Source: Lichenicola sp965198655 (GTDB taxonomy: Bacteria > Pseudomonadota > Alphaproteobacteria > Acetobacterales > Acetobacteraceae). From it: DNA of 64,000 bases. Under the pieces are notes generated by a model. The model did no database searches. It worked only from the letters and a program-made list of their open reading frames with translations, and was not told the origin of the DNA. Of this stretch, positions 35,980 through 44,280 are shown piece by piece. Position 1 is the first letter of the stretch. The number at the start of each line of letters is the position of its first letter. The position numbers and the translations under genes were made by a program. The DNA lies in contig OZ240668.1 of NCBI GenBank assembly GCA_965198655.1, forward strand, positions 4,154,001 through 4,218,000. Reading direction: 5' to 3'.

Positions 35980-37082
35980 TGCAGGACCAGCGCCGGATCG
36001 CTCGGCTCCAGGAGCGCATGCGGGAGAGCCGCGTCGGCCTGGCTGTCATCGGCCCGACCTCCAACCTGTTGTGGCTGACGGGGCTGAACCCCCACGGTGA
36101 CGAACGCCCGGTGCTGTTGATCGTGGGCCCAAGCAGGGCGGGCCTCCTGATACCAGCCGTGAACGCAGCCAGCCAGCGGGCCCGAAGCAGCCTGCCCTTC
36201 TATGCCTGGTCCGACGGTGACGGTCCGCTGACGGCACTCCGGAGGCTGCTCGGCGACGTCAGCGAGCTCCAGGGACTCCGCCACGTGGCGCTGGACGAGG
36301 ACATGCGCGCCGGCTTCGCGTTGCTGATCCTCGACGCGCTCGTCGGATGGGAGCGGACGCGGCTGAGCCTGCTGCTGGGGCCGCTTCGTCTCCGCAAGGA
36401 CGAGGCGGACCGTGCCGGCCTGAAGGCCAGCGCGCGGCTCAACGACGGTGCCATGCGCGCCGCGTTCGCGAGCCTCAGGCCGGGGACCACGGAACGGGAC
36501 GTGGCCGAGGCGGCAGCGGCCTTCTTTCACAGCAACGACGCGGTGCCAGAATCCGTGTCGGTGTGTTTCGGCGAGAACGGAGCCTTCCCCCATCATCATT
36601 CCAGCCACAGGATCTTGCGCCCGAACGATTGCGTCCTGATCGACCTGTGCGGCCGCCGCGGGCTCTACCCCAGCGACATGACGCGGGTCGCGGTGATCGG
36701 CGATCCGCCGTCGTCCTTCCTGGACATCGTCGCACTGGTCGAGCGCGCCCTCGGCGCCGCGCTCGCCGCCGTGCGTCCCGGTGCGCGCGCCCGCGACATC
36801 GACCACGCGGCCCGCAGCGTCATCGGCGATGCCGGCTACGGGGAGGCGTTCGTGCATCGGACCGGTCACGGTCTTGGTCTCGACATCCACGAGCCGCCCT
36901 ACATCGCGGCCGACTCCGACACCGTCATCAAAGAAGGAATGGTGTTCTCGATCGAGCCTGGGATCTATCTCGACGGTCGGTTCGGCGTCCGGCTCGAGGA
37001 GTTGGTCATGGTGCGCGGCGGACGGGCAGAGCTCATGTCGGAGCTGCCTCGGGACGTCATGAGGTGTCGTGACGCACAATGA
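35976..37082 (+). CDS. M24-family metallopeptidase (Xaa-Pro peptidase type)
   Basis: 368 residues. The creatinase-like N-domain (LAVIGPTSNLLWLTGLNPHG) is followed by the pita-bread catalytic domain with a full metal set: Asp in VLIDLCGRRG, Asp in YPSDMTRV, His in RTGHGLGLDIHEPPY, Glu in FSIEPGIYLDG and Glu in VRLEELV. Cytoplasmic; cleaves X-Pro or a related amide, or acts as a creatinase-like hydrolase. Translation is coupled to the XRE-cupin regulator by a 4-bp overlap, which suggests that the regulator senses this enzyme's substrate or product. Confidence 0.88.
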   Translation: MMQDQRRIARLQERMRESRVGLAVIGPTSNLLWLTGLNPHGDERPVLLIVGPSRAGLLIPAVNAASQRARSSLPFYAWSDGDGPLTALRRLLGDVSELQGLRHVALDEDMRAGFALLILDALVGWERTRLSLLLGPLRLRKDEADRAGLKASARLNDGAMRAAFASLRPGTTERDVAEAAAAFFHSNDAVPESVSVCFGENGAFPHHHSSHRILRPNDCVLIDLCGRRGLYPSDMTRVAVIGDPPSSFLDIVALVERALGAALAAVRPGARARDIDHAARSVIGDAGYGEAFVHRTGHGLGLDIHEPPYIAADSDTVIKEGMVFSIEPGIYLDGRFGVRLEELVMVRGGRAELMSELPRDVMRCRDAQ

Positions 37083-37153
37083 TGCACGCCCGGACAGGCA
37101 ATAGATAAGGCTTGGCAGGACTGGGGGTTAAGCCGCTGATGCGTCACATCCGG

Positions 37154-38362
37154 CTAGCTCAAGGTCAGCAGGAAAGACGCGCCGCAGTCGTCCTGTGGCT
37201 CCTCCAGGATCAGCGAGCCCCCGTGGCTGTTCGCGATCTCGCGGGCCAGGCCGAGACCGAGACCGGTGCCCGCCGGCTTTGACGTGAAGAAGGGCCGGAA
37301 GATCGCCTCCCGGTGCTCAGGCAGCACCCCGAGACCGCTGTCGGCGATATGGATTGCGGCGCCATCGCCCTGTGCGAACCCCGACAGCGTCACGTTTGGC
37401 GGCCGTGCGGTGTTGGCGAGTGCCGCTTCCGCGGCGTTGGCAAGCAGGTTCAGCAGCGCCTGCACCAGCAGGTCCGGATCGAGCCGCAGGATCAGGTCGG
37501 ATGCGGGCAGATACAGCCGGAAGGGTGGGCCGCCCCGTGCCCAACGGATCCGGAACAGCGCCGCCGCCTCCTCGAGCAGCCTGGACAGGCTGTAAGGGCG
37601 CAGCACCGGCGGCGGCAGCCGGGCCAGGGTGCGATAACCCTGCACGAAGCGGTCAAGGCCGCGCGCCCGTCTCAGGATCGTCTCCAACGCGTCGGCCACA
37701 AGGCCGATGGTCTCGCGTGCGACGGCATCCTCCGAGGTCAGCAGCGCGTGCGCGCTTTCGGCCAGCGACGTCACCGGCGTCAGCGAGTTCATGATCTCGT
37801 GGCTGAGCATCTGCAGCAGGTCGCGCAGTGCGCCGGCCTCCGCGGCCTGCAGCTCGGCCTGGATGTCGGTCAGCAGCACCAGTTGCACGGCGTCGCCGTC
37901 CGGACCGACGCTGCCGGCGACCTGGAGCGCGTAGCTGCGCGGCGCGTCGGATGACGCCAGCCGGAGCTTCAGCACCGCCCGCTCGCCCGGACGGACGCGC
38001 TCCAGCGCGTCCTGCAGCGACGGCGGCGGGTCCGGGACGCGGTCGTCGGTCCGAAACAACTGCCGCGCCGCCCGGTTGGCGGCATGCAGCGCACCATCCC
38101 CACCGACCGTCATCAGCGGTGCCGGCGCCTGGTCCAGCATCGTCTGTAACCGGCGCAGCCGCGTCTCGTGAGGGACGGCAGCCGCGCGATCCAGCGGCGC
38201 CACCACGACCGCCTGCGCCGCCCGTTGCCGCCACAGCGTCGCGGCGACGAGCCAAACCCCGACCAGGGCCGCCAGCGCGGCGTTGCCGTAGAGCCCGGAC
38301 CGCCAGGCGAGATGCGCCAGCACGCCGCAGACGAACAAGGCGAGGCCGGCCGGTGCCGTCAT
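37154..38362 (-). CDS. Sensor histidine kinase, NtrY-like
   Basis: 402 residues. Two N-terminal spans (about 4-20 and 27-43) with almost no periplasmic loop suggest sensing in the membrane or cytoplasm. A PAS-like segment is at ~70-170. The H-box is LQMLSHEIMNSLTPVTSLAE, with His188 the likely phosphorylation site. The N-box is LNLLANAAEAALA, G1 DSGLGVLPEHREA, F-box IFRPFFTSK and G2 GTGLGLGLA. Its ATG overlaps the stop of the regulator gene by 4 bp, so the two are co-expressed. It presumably controls the MacB-type exporter genes. Confidence 0.92.
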   Translation of the reverse strand: MTAPAGLALFVCGVLAHLAWRSGLYGNAALAALVGVWLVAATLWRQRAAQAVVVAPLDRAAAVPHETRLRRLQTMLDQAPAPLMTVGGDGALHAANRAARQLFRTDDRVPDPPPSLQDALERVRPGERAVLKLRLASSDAPRSYALQVAGSVGPDGDAVQLVLLTDIQAELQAAEAGALRDLLQMLSHEIMNSLTPVTSLAESAHALLTSEDAVARETIGLVADALETILRRARGLDRFVQGYRTLARLPPPVLRPYSLSRLLEEAAALFRIRWARGGPPFRLYLPASDLILRLDPDLLVQALLNLLANAAEAALANTARPPNVTLSGFAQGDGAAIHIADSGLGVLPEHREAIFRPFFTSKPAGTGLGLGLAREIANSHGGSLILEEPQDDCGASFLLTLS

Positions 38363-39621
38363 AGCCCGTGCCGCGCCATGCGCCGATAAAGCGTCGCCCG
38401 GGTCACGCCGAGCTCACGGGCGGCCCGGCTGACGTTGAAGCCGTGCCGCCGCAACGCCGCCTCGACGATCGCCCGTTCGGAGCGCGCCAGGTTGAGGTCG
38501 CCCTCGCCGGCGGTCGTCACCGCGACGCCATCCGGCAGCGGCACCGGCAGCGGCAGGTCCTGCGGCCCGATCTCGTCCCGTGGCGCCAGCACCACCGCGC
38601 GCTCGATCGTCTGAGACAGCTCCCGCAGGTTGCCCGGCCACGACGCGGCGGCAAGGGCATCGAGGGCGGCGCCCGCGAACGACAGGCCGGTGCGGCCGTA
38701 ACGGCGGCCGTGCAGGCGCAGGAAATGCTGCGCCAACTGACGGAGGTCGTCGCGCTCGCTCAGGGACGGGAGCGCCAGTTCCACGACCCCCAGCCGGTAG
38801 AGCAGGTCCGCCGGCAGCCGGGCGGCCAGCGCCGCACGCGGCTCCCGGCTGCAGCAGATCAACCGTGGCCCCGGATGCGCCCGCAGCCACGCCAGCAGCT
38901 CCGCCTGCAGGAGCGGCCTGAGTGCCGGGACCTCATCCAGGATGACGGTGTCCGCCTCGGCGATGCCGGCCGATGCCGCCGGCCAAGCCGTCCCGGCGTC
39001 CTGCAATGCCGGCAGGTCGAGCACGTGGAGCGGACGCTGCGCCCGCAGCGACAGCCGGTGGATCATCGTCGCCAGAAGGCTTTTTCCGGTGCCGGGAGCG
39101 CCGGTCAGCAGCACCGGTGCGTCGGTAGGCGCCGCACGACGTGTCACGTCCAGGACCCGGCGCATCGCCAGGCCGTCGCCCACCAGCACCGCCTCGGCCG
39201 TCCCCACGCGCCCGGCGCCGGCCGGCTGCGGCGGTCGCCGACGATCGCGGGAGGCCACCGCCTCGGTCAGCGTCGCCACCAGCCGCTCGTTGCTCCAGGG
39301 CTTCATGACGAAATCGACCGCACCCGCGCGCATGGCTGCGACCGCGATGTTGATGCCGCTGTGACCGGTGACCACCACCACTGCCAGGTCGGGATCGTGG
39401 GCGCGGAGCGCGCTCAGGAACCCCAACCCTTCCGTCCCCGACGTCGAGCCGGGCGTGAAGTTGAGGTCCAGCAGCACGACGTCGACCGGCTCGGCGGCGA
39501 GCGCGCTCCAGGCCTCGTCCGGCGACCGCGCCGTGCTCAGCCGAAAGCCGCGGCGCGACAGCAGCAGGATGGCCGCCTTCTGCACATCGGCATCGTCATC
39601 GACGAACAGCACGTGCGACAT
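38359..39621 (-). CDS. NtrC-family response regulator lacking GAFTGA
   Basis: 420 residues from ATG 39621. The receiver domain has DDD near residue 9, phospho-acceptor Asp52 (VVLLDLNF), Thr near 85 and Lys107 (VMKPWS). The AAA+ domain has Walker A GAPGTGKS (174-181) and Walker B TVILDEV (225-231), with the arginine-finger region LPADLLYRLGVVEL and sensor II SWPGNLRELSQTIER. The Walker A-B interval is only ~44 residues, and the ESELFGHEKGAFTGA stretch that contacts sigma-54 is absent. The Fis-type HTH is NVSRAARELGVTRATLYRRM. It probably regulates without sigma-54. Confidence 0.9.
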   Translation of the reverse strand: MSHVLFVDDDADVQKAAILLLSRRGFRLSTARSPDEAWSALAAEPVDVVLLDLNFTPGSTSGTEGLGFLSALRAHDPDLAVVVVTGHSGINIAVAAMRAGAVDFVMKPWSNERLVATLTEAVASRDRRRPPQPAGAGRVGTAEAVLVGDGLAMRRVLDVTRRAAPTDAPVLLTGAPGTGKSLLATMIHRLSLRAQRPLHVLDLPALQDAGTAWPAASAGIAEADTVILDEVPALRPLLQAELLAWLRAHPGPRLICCSREPRAALAARLPADLLYRLGVVELALPSLSERDDLRQLAQHFLRLHGRRYGRTGLSFAGAALDALAAASWPGNLRELSQTIERAVVLAPRDEIGPQDLPLPVPLPDGVAVTTAGEGDLNLARSERAIVEAALRRHGFNVSRAARELGVTRATLYRRMARHGL

Positions 39622-39644
39622 TCCGTTTGACACCCTCCCGACCA

Positions 39645-39680
39645 TGTCCGGTTCCGGACACCCGCGTGCGAACCCGGACA
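39645..39680. promoter_or_regulatory. Perfect palindrome TGTCCGG-TT-CCGGACA plus a half site
   Basis: A 16-bp perfect inverted repeat (39645-39660), followed by a further CCGGACA half site at 39674-39680. It lies in the region between the response-regulator gene and the divergent exporter operon. The position and symmetry suit the dimeric Fis-type HTH of the adjacent regulator and autoregulation. I could not find a convincing -24/-12 promoter beside it. Confidence 0.65.
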
Positions 39681-39859
39681 CTTCATGACCGGGTAATCCA
39701 AAAGATCTTTTGTTGTCAGGCAGTTCGTCCATCGGCCGGCAGATCGTAGACTGGCTGCAGCCAGCAGAGTCTGCCATGCCCGAACCGCATCTGCCCACAC
39801 GTCTCGCGACCGTTGCCGATGTTCTCGCCGCCAGCCCGAACCAGGCGCGAGGCGCCGCG

Positions 39860-41113
39860 ATGGACCGCGGGATCACCCGCTCGCGATGGCATCGGTTGCG
39901 GCGCTGGCTGTTGCCGGCCGCCATCCTGCTGATCGCGGGTTCCGGCGCCGCAGCCTTCCTGTTGGTTCCGCCGGCCGGCACGCTGTCCATCTCCGCCGAC
40001 GAGGCCAATACCGCCGTGGCGAGCGAGGCGCCGTTCCAGGACACCCTGCCGGTGCGCGCGACCGTGGCGCCGCTGCGCACGGTCTATGTTGCCGCGATCG
40101 AGGGCGGCACCGTCGCCACCGTCCCGGCGCAGGACGGCGCCGCGGTGGAGGTCGGCGACGTGCTGGCGACCCTGTCCAACCCGCAGTTGCGGCTGGACGT
40201 CACCGCCAAGGAGGCGGCGATCGCCGGCCAGCTCGGCAGCGTCAGCAGCCAGCGCCTCGCGCTGCAGCAGACCCTGACCGCCGAGGACAACGCCATCGCT
40301 GAGACCAGCTACGACAGGCTGAAGGCCGAACGGGACCTAGCCATTCGCCGACGCCTGCACGAGCAGGGGTTCGAGTCCGAGGCCGGGGTCAAGGGCTACC
40401 AGGACGAGGCCAGCTACTACGCCGCCCGGTTGGCGACGCTGACCCGGGCACGCCTGCGCGATCGCCCGGTCGCGGCACGGCAGCAGGCGGCGATCGACCA
40501 GGCCGCGGCGACGCTGCAGGACAACCTCGACCAGGTGAAGGGCGATCTGCAGGCGCTGGTGCTGCGCGCGCCCGGGTCCGGCCGGTTGACCAACTTCCCA
40601 TTGCAGCCGGGCATGAGCCTGAGGCAGGGCGACGCCATCGGCGAGATCGACAGCATCGGCGCGTTCCGCCTCGACGCCGACGCCGACGAGTTCTATCTCG
40701 GCCGCGTCGCCGAGGGCGAGCCTGCCAGCGCCGACATCGACGGCGGCACGGCGGCGCTCACGGTATCGCGGGTCAGGCCGCAGGTCGCGAACGGCCAGTT
40801 CCGCGTCGAGCTCACCTTCGACCGTGCGCCGCCGCCCGGCCTTCGACGCGGCGAGGGGATCGATTGCCGGATCACGCTGGGCCGCACGCGGACGGCGCTG
40901 GTGCTGCCGAACGGCCCCTGGCTGGACGGCAGCGGCGGCAGCTCCGTGTTCGTGCTCGAGCCCGGCGGCCGTCGGGCGTTGCGCCGCAGCATCACCACCG
41001 GACGCCGCAATCCGGAACAGGTCGAGATCCGCTCCGGGCTTTCCGCCGGGGACCGCGTCGTCGTCTCCTCCTACGCCCGCTACGCCGGCTTCTCCCGATT
41101 GCTGCTCCGTTGA
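39860..41113 (+). CDS. Periplasmic adaptor of MacB-type exporter (HlyD/RND-MFP)
   Basis: 417 residues from ATG 39860 (GAGG about eight bases upstream; the open frame extends further up). The N-terminal anchor is LRRWLLPAAILLIAGSGAAA. Then come the lipoyl motif TVPAQDGAAVEVGDVLATLS, a long hairpin with LHEQGFESEAGVKGYQDEAS, the second lipoyl half LVLRAPGSGRLTNFPLQPGM, a barrel, and a membrane-proximal domain ending FSRLLLR. First gene of a four-gene operon (adaptor, ATPase, permease, TolC). Confidence 0.9.
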   Translation: MDRGITRSRWHRLRRWLLPAAILLIAGSGAAAFLLVPPAGTLSISADEANTAVASEAPFQDTLPVRATVAPLRTVYVAAIEGGTVATVPAQDGAAVEVGDVLATLSNPQLRLDVTAKEAAIAGQLGSVSSQRLALQQTLTAEDNAIAETSYDRLKAERDLAIRRRLHEQGFESEAGVKGYQDEASYYAARLATLTRARLRDRPVAARQQAAIDQAAATLQDNLDQVKGDLQALVLRAPGSGRLTNFPLQPGMSLRQGDAIGEIDSIGAFRLDADADEFYLGRVAEGEPASADIDGGTAALTVSRVRPQVANGQFRVELTFDRAPPPGLRRGEGIDCRITLGRTRTALVLPNGPWLDGSGGSSVFVLEPGGRRALRRSITTGRRNPEQVEIRSGLSAGDRVVVSSYARYAGFSRLLLR

Positions 41114-41120
41114 GGCACGC

Positions 41121-41801
41121 ATGATCACCTTGTCCGACATCCACCGCCTTTACCGCTCCGACGAGATCGAGACGACCGCGCTGCGGTCGATCAGCCTCAC
41201 GATCGAGGCCGGCGAGTTCGTGGCGGTCATGGGCCCGAGCGGCTGCGGCAAGTCGACGCTGCTCAACATCCTGGGCACGATCGACCGTCCCAGCAGCGGG
41301 CGGTATCGTTTCGCGGATGCCGACCTGACCGCGATGCCGGAAACGGCGCTGGCGGCGTTCCGGCGCGACCACCTTGGCTACGTGTTCCAAAGCTTCAACC
41401 TGATCGACGACCTCACGATCGAGGAGAACGTCGAGCTGGGGCTGGTCTACCGGAAGATCGCGCGTGCCGAGCGCCGCACGCGCGTGGCACGGGCGATGGA
41501 CCGCGTCGGCATCGCCCACCGCGCCCGGCACTATCCGAGCCAGCTTTCCGGCGGCCAGCAGCAGCGTGCCGCCATCGCGCGCGCCATCGTCGGCAACCCG
41601 GCACTCATCCTGGCCGACGAGCCGACGGGCAACCTCGACACCGAGAACGGCGCGCAGGTGATGGACATCCTGGCAGCGCTCAACGCCGACGGCGCCACCA
41701 TCGTCATGGTGACGCACTCGCCGAGCCACGCCGACCTCGCGAAGCGCCGCATCGACATGCTCGACGGCCGCGTCGTGATCTCGGTGCGGAACGCGATCTG
41801 A
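41121..41801 (+). CDS. ABC transporter ATP-binding protein, MacB/LolD type
   Basis: 226 residues. Walker A GPSGCGKSTLLNILGTID, Q-loop YVFQSFNLIDDLTIEENVEL, signature LSGGQQQRAAIARAIV, Walker B LILADEPTGNLDT and the H-loop VMVTHSPSH are all intact. This is the mechanotransmission class of ABC ATPase that pairs with FtsX-like permeases. The start is ATG 41121, with GAGG a few bases upstream. It lies 7 bp after the adaptor and 13 bp before the permease. Confidence 0.95.
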   Translation: MITLSDIHRLYRSDEIETTALRSISLTIEAGEFVAVMGPSGCGKSTLLNILGTIDRPSSGRYRFADADLTAMPETALAAFRRDHLGYVFQSFNLIDDLTIEENVELGLVYRKIARAERRTRVARAMDRVGIAHRARHYPSQLSGGQQQRAAIARAIVGNPALILADEPTGNLDTENGAQVMDILAALNADGATIVMVTHSPSHADLAKRRIDMLDGRVVISVRNAI

Positions 41802-41814
41802 GGATACGCAAGCC

Positions 41815-44280
41815 ATGCTGCTGCACGCCCTGCTCGCCTCCTACCGCGCGCTGTCCCGCCGCCGTTCCCACGTCGCGCTGAACGTGTTGGGCCTCGCTAC
41901 CGGCTTCGCGGTGTTCCTGCTGCTGGCCAGCGTGGTCCGCTACGAGACCGGCTACAACCGCTGGATCCCTGACGCCGATCATGTCTATCGGCTCGACACC
42001 ACCTGGACCCTGCCCGGACAGGGCCCGACAGAGAGCACAGGCAGCAGCTTCTTGGCGCTGGACCCGCTCCGGCTCGATTTCCCGCAGATCGCAGTCGGCA
42101 TGCGTGTCCTCGAGCGGCGCTTCACGGTCGGAACCGGCCGGTTCATCGGCAGCGACTACGTGTCGCTGGTCGATCCGGATTTTCTCGACGTGCTGCGGCT
42201 GCCGCTGGCGGCGGGCGATCCCACTACCGCGTTGGCTTCCCCATCTTCGATTATCCTCAGCGAGACGATTGCCCGGAAGTATTTCGGTGTTGAAAATCCG
42301 CTCGGCCGGACGCTGCTGCTCAGCGAGGGGCCTTCCCGGCGTACTTACACCGTGTCGGCCGTGCTACGGGACCTGCCCGCGGACACGACGCTGCGTTTCG
42401 GCATGCTGATCCCGTTCTCGTCCGTCTCCGAGGCCGACTACCCGTGGCTGCGCAACTGGAGCGGCGACACCGGCGAGACCTACCTTCGCCTCGCCAATCG
42501 GGCGTCGGCGGCCTCGGTTGCCGCCGGCCTACGCGACTTCGTCAGGAGGCGGATGAGCCAACGCGATGCCGGGCCGCATCCGGAGGACAATTATGTCCTC
42601 TCGCTGGTGCCGCTGACCGATCTCCACTTCCACGACGTAGCAGTGCTTGGAGCCCATCCGGGTGTGGACCGACGCATCGTGCAGAGCCTCGGCGCAGTGG
42701 GCGTGTTGGCGCTGCTGATCGCCGCGATCAACTACGTCAACCTAGCCACCGCCCGCGCGGCGCTTCGGGCCCGCGAGGTGGCGCTGCGCAAGGTGGTGGG
42801 CGCCACCCCTGTCAGGCTGGTGGCGCGGTTCATGGGCGAGGCCGTGGCGCTGGTGGCGGCCTCCGCGCTGATCGGGCTGGCGGCCGTCGAGCTGGCGCTG
42901 CCGCTGGTGGACGCCCTGGGTGGTTGGTCAGTGCGCGTCGAGTACGGCTGGATCCTGCCGTTGCTGGCCTTGCTGGTGCCGGCCGTCGGCGCCGGGGCAG
43001 GATTTTACCCGGCGCTGGTGCTGGCCCGGTTCCAGTCCGCCCCGGTGCTGGCGGCCTCACGGCTGCCGTCCGGCGGTCGCGGCGGCACGCGGCTACGCAC
43101 GCTGCTGGTGCTGTTGCAGTTCGTCGCCGCCATCGCGTTCGCCATCTGCACGCTGGTGATCGACCGCCAGGCCGCCTTCCTGCGCTCAGCCGACCGCGGC
43201 TTCGAGCGCCAGGGCCTGATGCTGGTGCTCAGCACCAGCATCGCCCAGCTCACCGCGCGTCAGCCCGTGATCCTCGATCAGATTCGGCAGATCCCGGGCG
43301 TGGTCGCGGCGAGCGCCTCCGACAGCGTACCCAATGGCGGCAACATCAGCATGGCGGTGGTCGACCGGCCCGGCGGCGCCGACCGGCCGACCACCCTGAT
43401 GTCGCAGTCCGTGTCCGACGACTACTTTCGCACCTACGGCATCCCCCTGCTGGCGGGGCGCGTCTTCGACCGTGCGCATGGCACCGACGATGCGTCCCAC
43501 GTCCCGCCCGGCACCGCCTCGTCGCCCGCTCATCTCGCCACGGTCATCAACCGCAAGGCGCTCTCGGCGTTGGGTTATGCGACGCCGGACGCCGCCCTCG
43601 GCCAGCACTTCCACGTCCCACAGGACGCTCTCGGCCAGTCGTACGAGCTGACGATTGTCGGTGTGGTGGACGACGTGCGCTTTGCCTCGCCGCGTGAGCC
43701 CGTATCGCCGCAGTTCTACCTTGAGCGGACCGGCGGCATCGGCAACGCCCCGATCGTGGTCCGCTTCGCTGGCATCTCCCGGACCGAGATGACGCGGCGG
43801 CTGGAAGCCACCTGGCAACGCTTGGCGCCCGACGAGCCGTTCCGCGCCCAGGCTGTCGAGGACCGTCTGGCGGAGTTCTATCAGCCCGACCAGCAGCGCG
43901 CCCGGCTGTTCTCCGTCGGCGCCGCACTGGCGATCGCTATCGCCTGTGTCGGGCTCTACGGCCTTGCCGCCTTCAACACCGCCCGACGCACCCGGGAGAT
44001 CGGCATCCGCAAGGTGCTCGGCGCCTCGACGCGGCACGTGCTCCTGCTCCTGGTCGGCCAGTTCATCCGACCGGTGCTGCTCGCCAACCTGATCGCCTGG
44101 CCGATCGCATGGGCGGTGATGCGGAGCTGGCTTGCTCGCTTCGACCAACGGATCGGCCTGTCGCCCGGCTACTTCCTGGCTGCGACGTTGGCGGCGCTCG
44201 CGATCTCGGTCATCACCGTGCTGGGCCAGTCCTGGCGCGTGGCCCGCGCCGAGCCGGCGCGGGCGCTGCGTCATGAGTAG
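41815..44280 (+). CDS. ABC transporter permease, duplicated FtsX-like (MacB_PCD)
   Basis: 821 residues with two FtsX-like units. The first span (HVALNVLGLATGFAVFLLLA) is followed by a large periplasmic MacB_PCD domain and three spans (VGVLALLIAAINYVNLATAR; AVALVAASALIGLAAVELAL; WILPLLALLVPAVGAGAGFY). A second set follows, ending with GAALAIAIACVGLYGLAAFN, REIGIRKVLGASTRHVLLLL and AISVITVLGQSWRVARAEPA. This doubled form is common in exporters next to NtrC-type regulators. It does not transport through the membrane as a channel but probably drives periplasmic export with the adaptor and TolC. Overlaps the TolC gene by 8 bp. Confidence 0.93.
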   Translation: MLLHALLASYRALSRRRSHVALNVLGLATGFAVFLLLASVVRYETGYNRWIPDADHVYRLDTTWTLPGQGPTESTGSSFLALDPLRLDFPQIAVGMRVLERRFTVGTGRFIGSDYVSLVDPDFLDVLRLPLAAGDPTTALASPSSIILSETIARKYFGVENPLGRTLLLSEGPSRRTYTVSAVLRDLPADTTLRFGMLIPFSSVSEADYPWLRNWSGDTGETYLRLANRASAASVAAGLRDFVRRRMSQRDAGPHPEDNYVLSLVPLTDLHFHDVAVLGAHPGVDRRIVQSLGAVGVLALLIAAINYVNLATARAALRAREVALRKVVGATPVRLVARFMGEAVALVAASALIGLAAVELALPLVDALGGWSVRVEYGWILPLLALLVPAVGAGAGFYPALVLARFQSAPVLAASRLPSGGRGGTRLRTLLVLLQFVAAIAFAICTLVIDRQAAFLRSADRGFERQGLMLVLSTSIAQLTARQPVILDQIRQIPGVVAASASDSVPNGGNISMAVVDRPGGADRPTTLMSQSVSDDYFRTYGIPLLAGRVFDRAHGTDDASHVPPGTASSPAHLATVINRKALSALGYATPDAALGQHFHVPQDALGQSYELTIVGVVDDVRFASPREPVSPQFYLERTGGIGNAPIVVRFAGISRTEMTRRLEATWQRLAPDEPFRAQAVEDRLAEFYQPDQQRARLFSVGAALAIAIACVGLYGLAAFNTARRTREIGIRKVLGASTRHVLLLLVGQFIRPVLLANLIAWPIAWAVMRSWLARFDQRIGLSPGYFLAATLAALAISVITVLGQSWRVARAEPARALRHE

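Noticed and set aside
39690..39860. Sigma-54 promoter for the MacB-type exporter
   Set aside because: TGGCTGC near 39750 lacks a properly spaced TTGC element.
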